A stretch of 37,925 bases of DNA from Candidatus Omnitrophota bacterium (GTDB taxonomy: Bacteria > Omnitrophota > Gorgyraeia > Zapsychrales > JAHFFX01), in the NCBI GenBank assembly GCA_023247725.1, contig JAHFFW010000025.1, positions 1 to 37,925 of the forward strand. The letters are read 5' to 3'. Of the stretch, positions 15,954 to 24,137 are shown one piece after another. The translations under genes and the position numbers were made by a program. Each line of letters starts with the position of its first letter. The stretch's first letter is position 1. The notes beneath the pieces are model-generated. The model made no database searches and was not told the origin of the DNA. It was given only the letters and a program-made list of their open reading frames with translations.

Positions 15954-16769
15954 TTAATTTCCTGGATATAAATATCGTTGGAGTCTCTGCAAAAAAATAG
16001 CGGGATAAAAGCGACCGAGAAATTCCGTTGCTCCGGCGGACATGCAGACGGAGGATTTATAATCTTCCGAACCCATGTCTTCCGTAAGACTGAGGCTGTC
16101 GACGCCTTCTTGAGGAAAATAGTTGTAGACAAGAATAATTTTATGAAGCATCTTAGGCATATTACGAAGAAGAGTGATGACTTTATGCCCCGGGGCATCT
16201 CCCATGGCCACATCCAATAAAATGATGTCCGGGTTAAATTCCAAACATTTGACCAAGGTATCAATGCCGCTGGTGGCGACCAATGTTTTACAGCCAATCG
16301 CTTGCAACTGGAGCTGCATGTCCTGAATCACATGCCGCATTGTTCCGGCAATGAGAACCAACTTATAACTTTTGGGCTGCGCTGGTTGCGCGGTTGTGGT
16401 GGCCATTTCCCCGGGACCGATCAATTCCGCAATTTTAGCCAACAATCCTTCCATCATAAACGGTTTGGTCAAGAATACTTCAATGCCCAGGGCTCGAAAG
16501 GAATCGCCCATCTGGGCCCGCTCCGTCAAAATCAAAACGGGAATTTGGGCAATTTCGGCTTCTTTTTTGAGACTCTTATAAAAGGTGAAGCCGTCCATGC
16601 GCGGCATCAGATAATCGGCAATGATAAGATCGGGAATTTCTTTCTTGGCCTTCTTTAATGCGGAGAGCCCATCGGAGGCGGCGAGGACCTCATAACCATG
16701 GTCATGAAGTTTGTTCTCCAATAATCGGACGACGACGGGATCGTCATCCACCACCAAAATCTTTTTCAT
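15954..16769 (-). CDS. Response regulator with two receiver domains and no output domain
   Basis: The first receiver (1-120) is complete: acidic pair DDD 8-10, phospho-acceptor Asp52 in ADYLMPRMDG, and Lys102 in TKPF. A Thr/Gln/Pro linker (123-134) leads to a second receiver-like domain (135-265). That domain keeps the acceptor-like Asp186 (LLDVAMG) but has lost the N-terminal acidic pair (VLIAGTMRHV), so it is probably not phosphorylated normally. No DNA-binding or enzymatic domain follows, so output must be by protein contact. No histidine kinase is in the window. It has its own promoter and is followed by the 114-residue hypothetical. Confidence 0.85.
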   Translation of the reverse strand: MKKILVVDDDPVVVRLLENKLHDHGYEVLAASDGLSALKKAKKEIPDLIIADYLMPRMDGFTFYKSLKKEAEIAQIPVLILTERAQMGDSFRALGIEVFLTKPFMMEGLLAKIAELIGPGEMATTTAQPAQPKSYKLVLIAGTMRHVIQDMQLQLQAIGCKTLVATSGIDTLVKCLEFNPDIILLDVAMGDAPGHKVITLLRNMPKMLHKIILVYNYFPQEGVDSLSLTEDMGSEDYKSSVCMSAGATEFLGRFYPAIFLQRLQRYLYPGN

Positions 16770-16807
16770 GTTCCAATCGTTGATTCAATGTTTCTAGACA
16801 ATAATTG

Positions 16808-16836
16808 ATTTTACCCAAGAATGTCAGGAACAACAA
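16808..16836 (-). promoter_or_regulatory. Candidate promoter of the response regulator gene
   Basis: TTGTTG (16831-16836), a 17-nt spacer and TAAAAT (16808-16813) on the minus strand. The predicted start near 16801 leaves about 32 nt to the ATG. It lies just downstream of a strong terminator, consistent with a new transcription unit. Confidence 0.55.
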
Positions 16837-16862
16837 TATCGATCAGGTTTTTTCTAAAATTT

Positions 16863-16896
16863 AAAAAGAGGCAACCCATACAGGTTGCCTCTTTTT
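16863..16896 (-). terminator. Strong symmetric intrinsic terminator
   Basis: A perfect 14-bp stem AAAAAGAGGCAACC/GGTTGCCTCTTTTT has loop CATACA and a U-tract on either strand. It lies 20 nt past the stop of the secreted 141-residue protein and separates it from the response regulator unit. Confidence 0.92.
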
Positions 16897-16916
16897 AACC
16901 TCTTTCGGAAAAACTT

Positions 16917-17342
16917 TTAATAGCCTCTTTCCTTAACGGGTGTTTTCGGAACGGTTGTTGTCGTTGTTGTTTTAGTTCCCATTGGGCTCGAGGGCGCCGG
17001 GGTCGTGACGGTTTGGGGGGGCACGGTGGCTTCTTTCGCTACGGGAGCCGTACCCTTTTTTTCCACGACTTTGATATTCCTGGCGATTCTGGTGCCTTTC
17101 TTGAAGAATACAATCACTTCCTGATCTCGGAGTAAGGTTCCCAATGTCGATTGATCAGCGCTAAAGGATTGCTCGCTTCCCGAATCATAATCCCAAACCG
17201 TGACTTCATTGGTTTGGTGGTTGACCAGAGTCACCTTGCCTTTAACGACTCCGATGTCCCGGCGCAACTGCGCATGGCTGGGCGAGCTGAGGCCCGCAAG
17301 AAAGATGGCGCTTAACACGAAAACTGCTAATCCTCTGAACAT
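16917..17342 (-). CDS. Small secreted protein with Thr/Pro-rich tail
   Basis: A 141-residue protein with a clear Sec signal peptide (MFRGLAVFVLSAIFLAG, cleavage probably after SHA near 23). A small beta-rich domain (about 28-92, GVVKGKVTLVNHQTNEVTVWDYDSG) resembles OB-like or DUF5666-type periplasmic modules. The low-complexity tail is rich in Thr, Pro and Val and ends in KERGY. The start at 17342 is fixed by AAAGGAG 7 nt upstream. It appears monocistronic, between its own promoter and a strong terminator. Function is unknown. Confidence 0.7.
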   Translation of the reverse strand: MFRGLAVFVLSAIFLAGLSSPSHAQLRRDIGVVKGKVTLVNHQTNEVTVWDYDSGSEQSFSADQSTLGTLLRDQEVIVFFKKGTRIARNIKVVEKKGTAPVAKEATVPPQTVTTPAPSSPMGTKTTTTTTVPKTPVKERGY

Positions 17343-17435
17343 ACGTATCTCCTTTCTACAGTTGAGCTCAGGCACTAAAACGTTATCCGATCTTTTTTGG
17401 AGAAAATAATTTTGGAAGCTTCACTATCCTATAAT

Positions 17436-17464
17436 ATCCTATAATTCAAAGTCGCTTTTGTCAA
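17436..17464 (-). promoter_or_regulatory. Candidate promoter of the secreted protein gene
   Basis: TTGACA (17459-17464), a 17-nt spacer and TAGGAT (17436-17441). The -10 region lies inside a tandem ATTATAGGAT repeat, so a second, shifted -10 is possible. The leader would be about 90 nt. Confidence 0.5.
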
Positions 17465-17538
17465 GCAATCAACAATTTAAAAATTCAAGCCAGTGACCAA
17501 CGCATAACCTTTAATCTAATCATTGAACAAAACAGATC

Positions 17539-18420
17539 CTATTTTACCAAAAACTCCAAACCCTGCTCCTTGCCGTTGACATTAACCGTCAACGAATCTT
17601 TCTCTTTGATCTCGCCCTTGAGCAGTTTTAAAGCAATAGGGTCCTGAATGAGTCTTTGGACAACACGCTTGAGAGGACGCGCCCCATAAGCAGGATCATA
17701 TCCCTGCTGGGCCAAATATTCCTTGGCACTTTTGGTCAATTCGACCGAAATATTTTTATCCTTAAGGCGATTCTGAAGCTGGCGGATTTGGATATCCACA
17801 ATTTTTTGCAGATCTTTTTTCTCGAGTCGGTTGAAAATGACCACTTCATCAATGCGATTCAGGAATTCCGGTCGGAAATTCGCCCGCAAGGCTTCCTCAA
17901 TCCGGGCGTTGATGTCCTTTTTATCCTTAAGATCGGCGATCAATTCTGATCCGATATTAGAGGTCATGATGATAATGGTGTTCTTAAAATTCACGACCCG
18001 CCCTTGTCCGTCAGTCAAGCGGCCGTCATCCAAAATCTGCAAAAGCGCATTAAAGACATCTCGATGGGCTTTTTCAATTTCATCAAAAAGGACAACCGCA
18101 TAAGGCCGGCGCCTGATCGCTTCGGTCAACTGCCCGCCTTCTTCAAAACCCACATAGCCCGGCGGAGCACCGATGAGCCGAGCCACACTATGCTTTTCCA
18201 TATATTCACTCATATCAATCCGCACCATCGCGTTTTCATCATCGAATAAAAACCACGCCAGGGATTTTGCCAGTTCTGTTTTTCCCACACCGGTGGGACC
18301 GACAAAAATAAATGATCCAATCGGACGATTCGGGTCGCTTAAGCCCATTCGGGAACGACGAATGGAGGAAGCCACAAGGTCAATCGCCTCATCCTGTCCA
18401 ATCACCCGAGACTTTTTAAA
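17539..18420 (-). CDS. clpB: Disaggregase ClpB, C-terminal part (NBD2), reached by -1 frameshift
   Basis: This frame encodes the second AAA+ module of ClpB. It begins in [15 protein letters not shown] and contains [17 protein letters not shown], Walker A GPTGVGKT, the pore loop GYVG and Walker B VLFDEIEK. The sensor and small domain follow, ending [21 protein letters not shown]. It has no credible start or ribosome-binding site of its own; the nominal upstream start falls inside the N-terminal frame. Joining to the upstream frame by a -1 slip at 18414-18420 gives [11 protein letters not shown], matching ClpB (usually about ELHHRVIGQ) with one extra residue. It is either a programmed frameshift, a recent indel or an assembly error. 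Confidence 0.88.
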   Translation of the reverse strand, partial: FKKSRVIGQDEAIDLVASSIRRSRMGLSDPNRPIGSFIFVGPTGVGKTELAKSLAWFLFDDENAMVRIDMSEYMEKHSVARLIGAPPGYVGFEEGGQLTEAIRRRPYAVVLFDEIEKAHRDVFNALLQILDDGRLTDGQGRVVNFKNTIIIMTSNIGSELIADLKDKKDINARIEEALRANFRPEFLNRIDEVVIFNRLEKKDLQKIVDIQIRQLQNRLKDKNISVELTKSAKEYLAQQGYDPAYGARPLKRVVQRLIQDPIALKLLKGEIKEKDSLTVNVNGKEQGLEFLVK

Positions 18421-18424
18421 CTCT
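18402..18424 (-). other. Slippery heptamer and stop: possible -1 frameshift site in clpB
   Basis: In the zero frame the minus strand reads AGT TTA AAA AGT CTC GGG TGA. T TTA AAA (18420-18414) fits the X XXY YYZ -1 slippery pattern. The re-paired frame is exactly the one that encodes NBD2. The zero-frame stop follows 9 nt after the heptamer, and a purine-rich GGAAGAGAG precedes it. A five-A run is also a natural place for an indel or sequencing error. Confidence 0.55.
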
Positions 18425-20123
18425 CTTCCATATGAACCAATTTTTCCGTCTCGGCCTCCATCAGTTTTGATAAAGGAATGCCGGTCCATTTGGCCACAAT
18501 CTCGGCGATGTCCTGATCGTCCACCTCTTCTTTGAGAAGACCGCCTTTGGCCTGCAGCTGACGCAATTCTTTATTCTTAGCCTCAAGTTCTTTTTGCAAT
18601 TGAATCAAGGTCCCATAACGAATCTCCGCCGCCTTGCCAAGGTTGCCCTCTTTTTCGGCCTTGGCTCCAGCGACCTTGGCGTCTTCAATATCCGATTTGA
18701 TTTTGCGAATCCGATCAATCACCACTTTCTCGCCCTGCCAGCGCTCGCGCAAGATTTTATTCTCCTCCTTTAAAATTTGTAATTCTTGATCCAATTTCTT
18801 TAGCCGCGCGCGGGACGCTTCATCGGTCTCTTTCTTTAAGGCCTGGCGTTCGATTTCTAATTGGCGGATCCGGCGTTCATTGACATCCAATTCGTGCGGC
18901 ATGCTATCGATTTCAATGCGCAGACGGGACGCGGCTTCATCGATGAGGTCAATCGCCTTGTCAGGCAAGAACCGTTCGGAAATGTAGCGCTGCGACATGA
19001 CCGCCGCCGCAATGATCGCTGAATCTTGAATCCGCACCCCATGATGAACCTCATAACGCTCTTTCAATCCGCGCAAAATTGCAATCGTATCCTCGACGCT
19101 GGGTTCGCGCACAACCAAGGGCTGAAAACGCCGTTCGAGCGCCGGATCCTTTTCAATATGTTTGCGATATTCATCCAAGGTGGTTGCCCCAATGCAGCGC
19201 AAGGATCCGCGCGCCAGCGCTGGCTTGAGCATATTCGAGGCATCCATGGCCCCTTCGGCCTTGCCGGCGCCGACGATGGTGTGCAGCTCATCAATAAAAA
19301 GGATGATTTCGCCGCTGCGGGCTTCGATCTCTTTCAAGACGGCCTTTAAACGATCTTCAAATTCGCCGCGGTATTTGGCACCGGCAACGAGGCTGCCCAT
19401 ATCCAGGACAATCACCTTTTTATTTTTTAATCCCTCCGGAACATCGCCCGAAAAAATCCGCTGGGCCAGGCCTTCCACAATGGCCGTTTTGCCAACGCCG
19501 GGTTCCCCGATGAGGACAGGATTATTTTTGGTGCGGCGAGAAAGGATTTGAATCACCCGTCGGATTTCTTCATCTCTGCCGATCACCGGATCGAGTTTTC
19601 CTTTGCTGGCTAACTCGGTCAAATCGCGGCCATATTTTTCCAGGGCCTGGTACTTGTCTTCTGCGTGCATATCGGTCACCCTTTGGTTGCCGCGGATTTC
19701 GCGAACATCGTCAATCAAATCCGCATCGGTTACGCCATGACGGCTCAATTCCTGACCCAAGACACTGGCTTTATCCTCGGCCATGGCCAAAAAAATATGC
19801 TCGGAGGCCACATACTCATCTTTCATGGTATTGGCAATTCGTAAGGCCGAGGTGAGCGTCTGATTCAATCGGTGCGATAAAAAAGGCGCTTGACCTTCCA
19901 CCCGCGGTTTTGTTCCCAAAAATTGCTCCAGTGTATAAACAAACGCCGGGATGGGGATATGGAATCGAGTTAATATCTGAGGAAGGATCCCTTCTTCATC
20001 CTCCAAAAAGGCGAACAACAGATGTTCGGGCTCAATCTGTTGATGTCCTCTTTGTTGCGCCACCTCTAAGGCCTTTTGAATCGCGGCTTGAGCTTTCGCC
20101 GTGAAATTATCTAGATTCACCAT
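18402..20123 (-). CDS. clpB: Disaggregase ClpB, N-terminal, NBD1 and middle domain part
   Basis: ClpB is a hexameric AAA+ unfoldase that works with DnaK/DnaJ/GrpE to rescue aggregated proteins. This frame holds the Clp-N double repeat (1-145), the first AAA+ module (Walker A GEPGVGKT at 206-213, Walker B ILFIDE), and the middle coiled coil (about 390-530). It runs through [27 protein letters not shown] before stopping at TGA after SLG. Unshifted translation would give a 573-residue product without NBD2. Start: ATG behind AAGGTG, 37 nt after hflX. No CIRCE was seen, so its heat control is not visible here. Confidence 0.92.
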   Translation of the reverse strand: MVNLDNFTAKAQAAIQKALEVAQQRGHQQIEPEHLLFAFLEDEEGILPQILTRFHIPIPAFVYTLEQFLGTKPRVEGQAPFLSHRLNQTLTSALRIANTMKDEYVASEHIFLAMAEDKASVLGQELSRHGVTDADLIDDVREIRGNQRVTDMHAEDKYQALEKYGRDLTELASKGKLDPVIGRDEEIRRVIQILSRRTKNNPVLIGEPGVGKTAIVEGLAQRIFSGDVPEGLKNKKVIVLDMGSLVAGAKYRGEFEDRLKAVLKEIEARSGEIILFIDELHTIVGAGKAEGAMDASNMLKPALARGSLRCIGATTLDEYRKHIEKDPALERRFQPLVVREPSVEDTIAILRGLKERYEVHHGVRIQDSAIIAAAVMSQRYISERFLPDKAIDLIDEAASRLRIEIDSMPHELDVNERRIRQLEIERQALKKETDEASRARLKKLDQELQILKEENKILRERWQGEKVVIDRIRKIKSDIEDAKVAGAKAEKEGNLGKAAEIRYGTLIQLQKELEAKNKELRQLQAKGGLLKEEVDDQDIAEIVAKWTGIPLSKLMEAETEKLVHMEESLKSLG

Positions 20124-20160
20124 AGGACACCTTTTTTTCTAAAAATCTGCCGCTATTTTG

Positions 20161-21417
20161 TCATTTCCAAAATGATTTTGTCAAGAGTTTGAAACGGCTG
20201 GCTAATGATGCAGGAATGGTGGCAACCACATGAATGGAATCCGAGGCGTACTGAATTTTGTGCACCTGGCCTTGAGAATGAATGAGGTTAACCAGATCCA
20301 TCCGGTTGAGCGGCAGGTTCACATCAATGTTCACGTTCTCAAAGGACAAAAATTCCATCAATTTTTCTTCCAATTGCTCCAAACGATCTCCGCGCAAGGC
20401 CGAAATAGCGACGGAATCTTTAAAGGTGTTCTCCAATTCCGGAATGACGGCAGGATCAGCTAAACGGTCAATCTTGTTCAGAACCGTAAGGGTGGGTTTT
20501 TGACTGGCTTCCAATTGGGCCAAGACTTCTTGAACGACACTGTGAAGATTGCGGAAATTGGGATGGCTGACGTCAACGACATGCAAAAGAATGTCGGCTT
20601 CTTGAACCTCTTCCAGTGTCGCCTTAAAGGCCTCAATCAAATGATGAGGCAATGCGTGCATAAATCCAACGGTATCGGAGATGACGACTTTCTGCCCATT
20701 GGGCAACACCCACTGCCTCGATAAAGGGTCGAGTGTGGTAAAAAGGGCATCCTGAGTTTCTTGTCCGGCGCGGGTGAGGCAGTTGAGCAGCGTTGACTTT
20801 CCCGCATTCGTATAACCGACAAGCGAAACCGATGTCAAATGCTGATCGCGGCGTTTTTTTCGTTTCAATTTCCTTTCTTGAGCGACCTTCTCAAGGTCCT
20901 TGCGTAAGCGATCGATCCGCTGGGAAATTCTTCGCCGATCCACTTCCAGTTTGGTTTCACCGGGGCCCATCGTTCCGATCCCGCCTCCGAGGCGCGAAAG
21001 CTCTACTCCCTTGCCGACCAGCCGCGGAAGCCGATACTGCAATTGGGCCAATTCCACCTGCATCTTTCCTTCCGGGCTTTTGGCCCGACGGGCAAAGATA
21101 TCCAAAATGAGTTGAGTCCGATCGATGGTCTTGACCCCAAAGGCTTCTTCCAGATTTCGCTGCTGATTTCCTTTTAGATCGTAACCAACGACGACCATGT
21201 CTGCCCCGAGCGTGGCGCGTGCCAGCGCAATCTCCTCGACTTTTCCCTTCCCGAGAAAAAAGGCGGCGGTTGGTTCCTTGATTTTACAGATGATCGTTCC
21301 GACCACCTCTCCTTGACAGGCGGTGACGAGCTCTTTGAGCTCGTGCAAATGGTCCGGCGCACTCCATCCATCCCGAACGTTCGTATCGACGGCAGCGATG
21401 AGGACTTTCTCACTCAT
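20161..21417 (-). CDS. hflX: Ribosome-associated GTPase HflX
   Basis: HflX is a GTPase that binds the 50S subunit and splits stalled or heat-damaged ribosomes. The N-terminal glycine-rich subdomain contains GGGIGTMGPGETKLE (144-158), followed by a basic coiled coil (160-192). The G domain has the P-loop GYTNAGKS (201-208), DTVGF and NKID, and a C-terminal domain follows. Length 418 is typical. The ATG overlaps the miaA stop as ATGA. It lies between miaA and clpB; the miaA-hflX order is conserved in many bacteria and suits a heat-stress unit. Confidence 0.95.
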   Translation of the reverse strand: MSEKVLIAAVDTNVRDGWSAPDHLHELKELVTACQGEVVGTIICKIKEPTAAFFLGKGKVEEIALARATLGADMVVVGYDLKGNQQRNLEEAFGVKTIDRTQLILDIFARRAKSPEGKMQVELAQLQYRLPRLVGKGVELSRLGGGIGTMGPGETKLEVDRRRISQRIDRLRKDLEKVAQERKLKRKKRRDQHLTSVSLVGYTNAGKSTLLNCLTRAGQETQDALFTTLDPLSRQWVLPNGQKVVISDTVGFMHALPHHLIEAFKATLEEVQEADILLHVVDVSHPNFRNLHSVVQEVLAQLEASQKPTLTVLNKIDRLADPAVIPELENTFKDSVAISALRGDRLEQLEEKLMEFLSFENVNIDVNLPLNRMDLVNLIHSQGQVHKIQYASDSIHVVATIPASLASRFKLLTKSFWK

Positions 21418-22337
21418 AGCGTCAACATCTCCTTCATACGCAACGCGACATTTTGAGCTCGATCGTTTTTATGGAGCATGGTCCACGAAATCCTTTTGTC
21501 TTTCCGAAACCAAGTCAATTGTCTTTTGGCATAGCGACGAGTATTACGTTTGACCAAATAGCGGGCCCGTTCCAAGTCGTAATCGCCGGCGATCAATCCA
21601 AGGATTTCCCGGATGCCAATACTTTTGACCGCGGTTTGGCTCAAATTCATTTTGTTTAACTGCCGGACCTCCTCGACCAAACCTTCCTGGAACATGGCAT
21701 CGACGCGATGGTCAATGCGCTCATAAAGTTCGGGCCGTTCGCGGTTGAGCCCAATCATTTGAATAGCAAATTTTCCCCAGAGTCCTTCACGCTTTTTTTG
21801 TAGTTCCGAAATAGGCTGCCGCGTTAATTCCACGACCTCCAGCGCCCGGATCGTACGGCGTTCGTCATGCGGGTGAATTTTGGCGGCGGCCTGCGGATCG
21901 AGTTGTTTAAGACGCGCGTAGAGGGATGCGTTGCCTTCCGCTTGTGCTGCTTTTTTCAAAGCGTGACGAATTTCCTCATTATGAACTTCTTGAGCAAAAA
22001 TTCCGTCGATCAAAATGGAAACATACAGACCGCTTCCACCTACCACCAAAGGAATTTTTCCTTCCTTTTGAATTCGTGCCATGACCTCCCATGCGAATTT
22101 ATGGTACTTGGCCACATCAAAAGATTCTTCTGCCGAAACGATCCCGATCAAATGGTGCGGGATCTTCCTCAAATAATCTGATGGCGGCTTATTGCTCGCA
22201 ATCATGATTTCGCGGTAGATTTGCATGGAATCGGCAGAGATGATTTCCGCATTAATCATCGGAGCCAGACGAAAGGCCACTTCACTTTTTCCCACCGCCG
22301 TGGGGCCGACGATGAAAATGATTCTTTGACTCTGCAT
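21414..22337 (-). CDS. miaA: tRNA dimethylallyltransferase MiaA
   Basis: MiaA transfers dimethylallyl to N6 of A37 in tRNAs reading UNN codons. The 307-residue product has the P-loop GPTAVGKS (11-18), DSMQIYR with the catalytic Asp, the HLIGI segment, and the C-terminal ARYLVKRNTRRYAKRQLTWFRKD signature. The start is the ATG 4 nt after the stop of the SPOR gene, although the open frame extends further upstream. Coupled by overlap to hflX. Confidence 0.95.
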   Translation of the reverse strand: MQSQRIIFIVGPTAVGKSEVAFRLAPMINAEIISADSMQIYREIMIASNKPPSDYLRKIPHHLIGIVSAEESFDVAKYHKFAWEVMARIQKEGKIPLVVGGSGLYVSILIDGIFAQEVHNEEIRHALKKAAQAEGNASLYARLKQLDPQAAAKIHPHDERRTIRALEVVELTRQPISELQKKREGLWGKFAIQMIGLNRERPELYERIDHRVDAMFQEGLVEEVRQLNKMNLSQTAVKSIGIREILGLIAGDYDLERARYLVKRNTRRYAKRQLTWFRKDKRISWTMLHKNDRAQNVALRMKEMLTL

Positions 22338-22341
22338 GAAA

Positions 22342-23115
22342 TTAAGGATAGATCTGGGTAGGATAACCGAGCTGGGCAAGACGGGTCATGAGGTCCTGGG
22401 CTTCTTTAAGGCCAGCGAGTTGTCCAACGCGAACGCGGTAGAACTTTTGTCCCTGCGCGTCGGTGGTTTCCACAATGTAAGCGTACTCACCTCGCGCCTT
22501 CAATTCTTCGGTAAGACTCTGGGCCCGGTCTGGATCAAGAAAGGCACCGAGCTGAACAGCGAAATATTGTTTCTCCTCCAGAAGCTGCCGGGCAAGATGC
22601 CATTCGACGCTGTCAGGGAATCCCTGAACGATTTTGTTCAGATACTCCCGGGCGGTGTCCCAATGAGCCAGTTTCAAATTGGCGCGGCCGAGTTTCAAAT
22701 AAATCAGACTCAAGAATTCCGAATTAGGGCTATTGTGCAACAATTGTTCGGCCTGTGCCAAGGCCTGCGGATAATTGCCTTCCAGTGAATAAGAATCGAT
22801 AATTCCTAGGGCGGCTTGATCCTTCAATTTCTGGTTCTTCGTCTGCTTGATCAACCGCCCGAAGAGTTCCCGGGCCTGGCTGAATTCATTCAAACGCAGA
22901 TGGCTTAAACCCCAGTAATACGAAGCTTCCTGAGTTGGCTCAAGACCGGGGCGGGTGTTAATGAATTGCTCGGCCAACTGCTTCGCCGTCGGGTAATCCT
23001 TCTCGATAATGGCTGTCTCAATCTCATGCAAGGCGATCTTTCCACTTCCGAGGCAAAGCCAGGAAAGAAGCAAGGTTAACATAAGATTGAAAGAAGTTTG
23101 CAGTCGGAATTTCAT
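22342..23115 (-). CDS. Secreted TPR protein with C-terminal SPOR domain
   Basis: A 257-residue envelope protein. A hydrophobic N-terminal segment (about 9-24) looks like a signal peptide or anchor; C21 lacks a good lipobox. Helical TPR-like repeats (about 30-180, for example ASYYWGLSHLRLNEFSQARELF and YLKLGRANLKLAHWDTAREYL) lead to a SPOR domain (183-257: YFAVQLGAFLDPDRA to GYPTQIY). SPOR domains bind denuded peptidoglycan at division sites, so a role in cell-wall or division processes is likely. It leads a tight unit with miaA, hflX and clpB. The start has no Shine-Dalgarno; see the promoter at 23122. Confidence 0.82.
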   Translation of the reverse strand: MKFRLQTSFNLMLTLLLSWLCLGSGKIALHEIETAIIEKDYPTAKQLAEQFINTRPGLEPTQEASYYWGLSHLRLNEFSQARELFGRLIKQTKNQKLKDQAALGIIDSYSLEGNYPQALAQAEQLLHNSPNSEFLSLIYLKLGRANLKLAHWDTAREYLNKIVQGFPDSVEWHLARQLLEEKQYFAVQLGAFLDPDRAQSLTEELKARGEYAYIVETTDAQGQKFYRVRVGQLAGLKEAQDLMTRLAQLGYPTQIYP

Positions 23116-23121
23116 GAGGCT

Positions 23122-23150
23122 ATCTTAACAAAATCATTTTGGCATTTCCA
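23122..23150 (-). promoter_or_regulatory. Candidate promoter giving a nearly leaderless transcript
   Basis: TGGAAA (23145-23150), a 17-nt spacer and TAAGAT (23122-23127). Seven bases past the -10 is the A of the SPOR-gene ATG itself, which would make the mRNA leaderless and explain the missing Shine-Dalgarno. This is suggestive only. Confidence 0.35.
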
Positions 23151-23184
23151 TGAAAAATAAGGAATGGACATGGTACAGGGTAAA

Positions 23185-24081
23185 CTAAGGCGTCGAAGCA
23201 GTTCCGGGGACCAAAAGATCGCAAATCTCCAAGTACTTGCGGCTGGTCACCTCAATCACATCGGCGGGAAGTTTGGGAGCAGGATAGGTTTTATTCCAAT
23301 CGAGGGTTTCCAGATAATCCCGGACGTACTGCTTGTCAAAACTGGGTTGACTTTTTTCCGGGGAATATTCTTTGAGCGGCCAAAAGCGTGACGAATCCGG
23401 AGTGAGAACCTCGTCGATCAGAATAATCTCTTCGCCCAAAAAACCAAATTCAAATTTGGTATCGGCGATGATGATGCCTTTTTTTTCTGCGTAGGCGTTG
23501 GCTTTTTGATAAAGTGCGATGCTGGCGTTTTTCAGGGCCTGGAACGTCTTTGAACCGACCTCTTTTTCCATGGATTCGGGAGAAATATTCTCATCATGCC
23601 CGGTATCGGCTTTGGTCGACGGCGTAAAGAGCGGTTCGGGAAGTTTGTCAGATTCTCTGAGTCCTTTGGGCAAAGGAATTCCGCAAACGCTCTGACTGAG
23701 TTTGTATTCTCTCCATCCGGATCCCGATAAATATCCGCGGACGACGCATTCGAAAGGAATGAGTTTCGCCTTTCGGGTCAACATGGAACGGCCTGCCAAT
23801 AAGGAACGATAAGCCTGTAGTTCGCGGGGAAAGCGATCAAGATCCGCGGTGACAAAATGATTGGCGATCACATCCTGCGTGTATTGAAACCAAAACCTTG
23901 AAAGCTTCGTGAGGACCTCACCTTTGTGCGGGATGCAATCCGGCAAGACGACATCAAAACAAGAGATCCGATCGGTCGAGATCAAAAGGAGTTCAGTCCC
24001 CAAGTCATAGACATCCCGGACTTTTCCTCGTCGGAATAAACGCTGACCTTTCAACTCGACCTTTTCGACCGTCTTCGTCAT
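23185..24081 (-). CDS. purC: SAICAR synthetase PurC
   Basis: Purine biosynthesis: joins CAIR and aspartate with ATP to give SAICAR. The 298-residue product has the signature segments RRGKVRDVYDLG (17-28), ISTDRISCFDVV, PFECVVRGYLSGSGW and ADTKFEFG. The ATG at 24081 has AAGGA 6 nt upstream and fits family length; an in-frame ATG at 24108 with its own AAGGA is also plausible. It belongs to the longer, yeast-like PurC group rather than the short E. coli type. purE, its pathway neighbour, lies about 13 kb away in this window. Confidence 0.94.
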   Translation of the reverse strand: MTKTVEKVELKGQRLFRRGKVRDVYDLGTELLLISTDRISCFDVVLPDCIPHKGEVLTKLSRFWFQYTQDVIANHFVTADLDRFPRELQAYRSLLAGRSMLTRKAKLIPFECVVRGYLSGSGWREYKLSQSVCGIPLPKGLRESDKLPEPLFTPSTKADTGHDENISPESMEKEVGSKTFQALKNASIALYQKANAYAEKKGIIIADTKFEFGFLGEEIILIDEVLTPDSSRFWPLKEYSPEKSQPSFDKQYVRDYLETLDWNKTYPAPKLPADVIEVTSRKYLEICDLLVPGTASTP

Positions 24082-24137
24082 GTCGCTTCCTTCATTTTGA
24101 ACGAGCATGTTCTCAATCCTTCAATGGCAGCAGCAAC

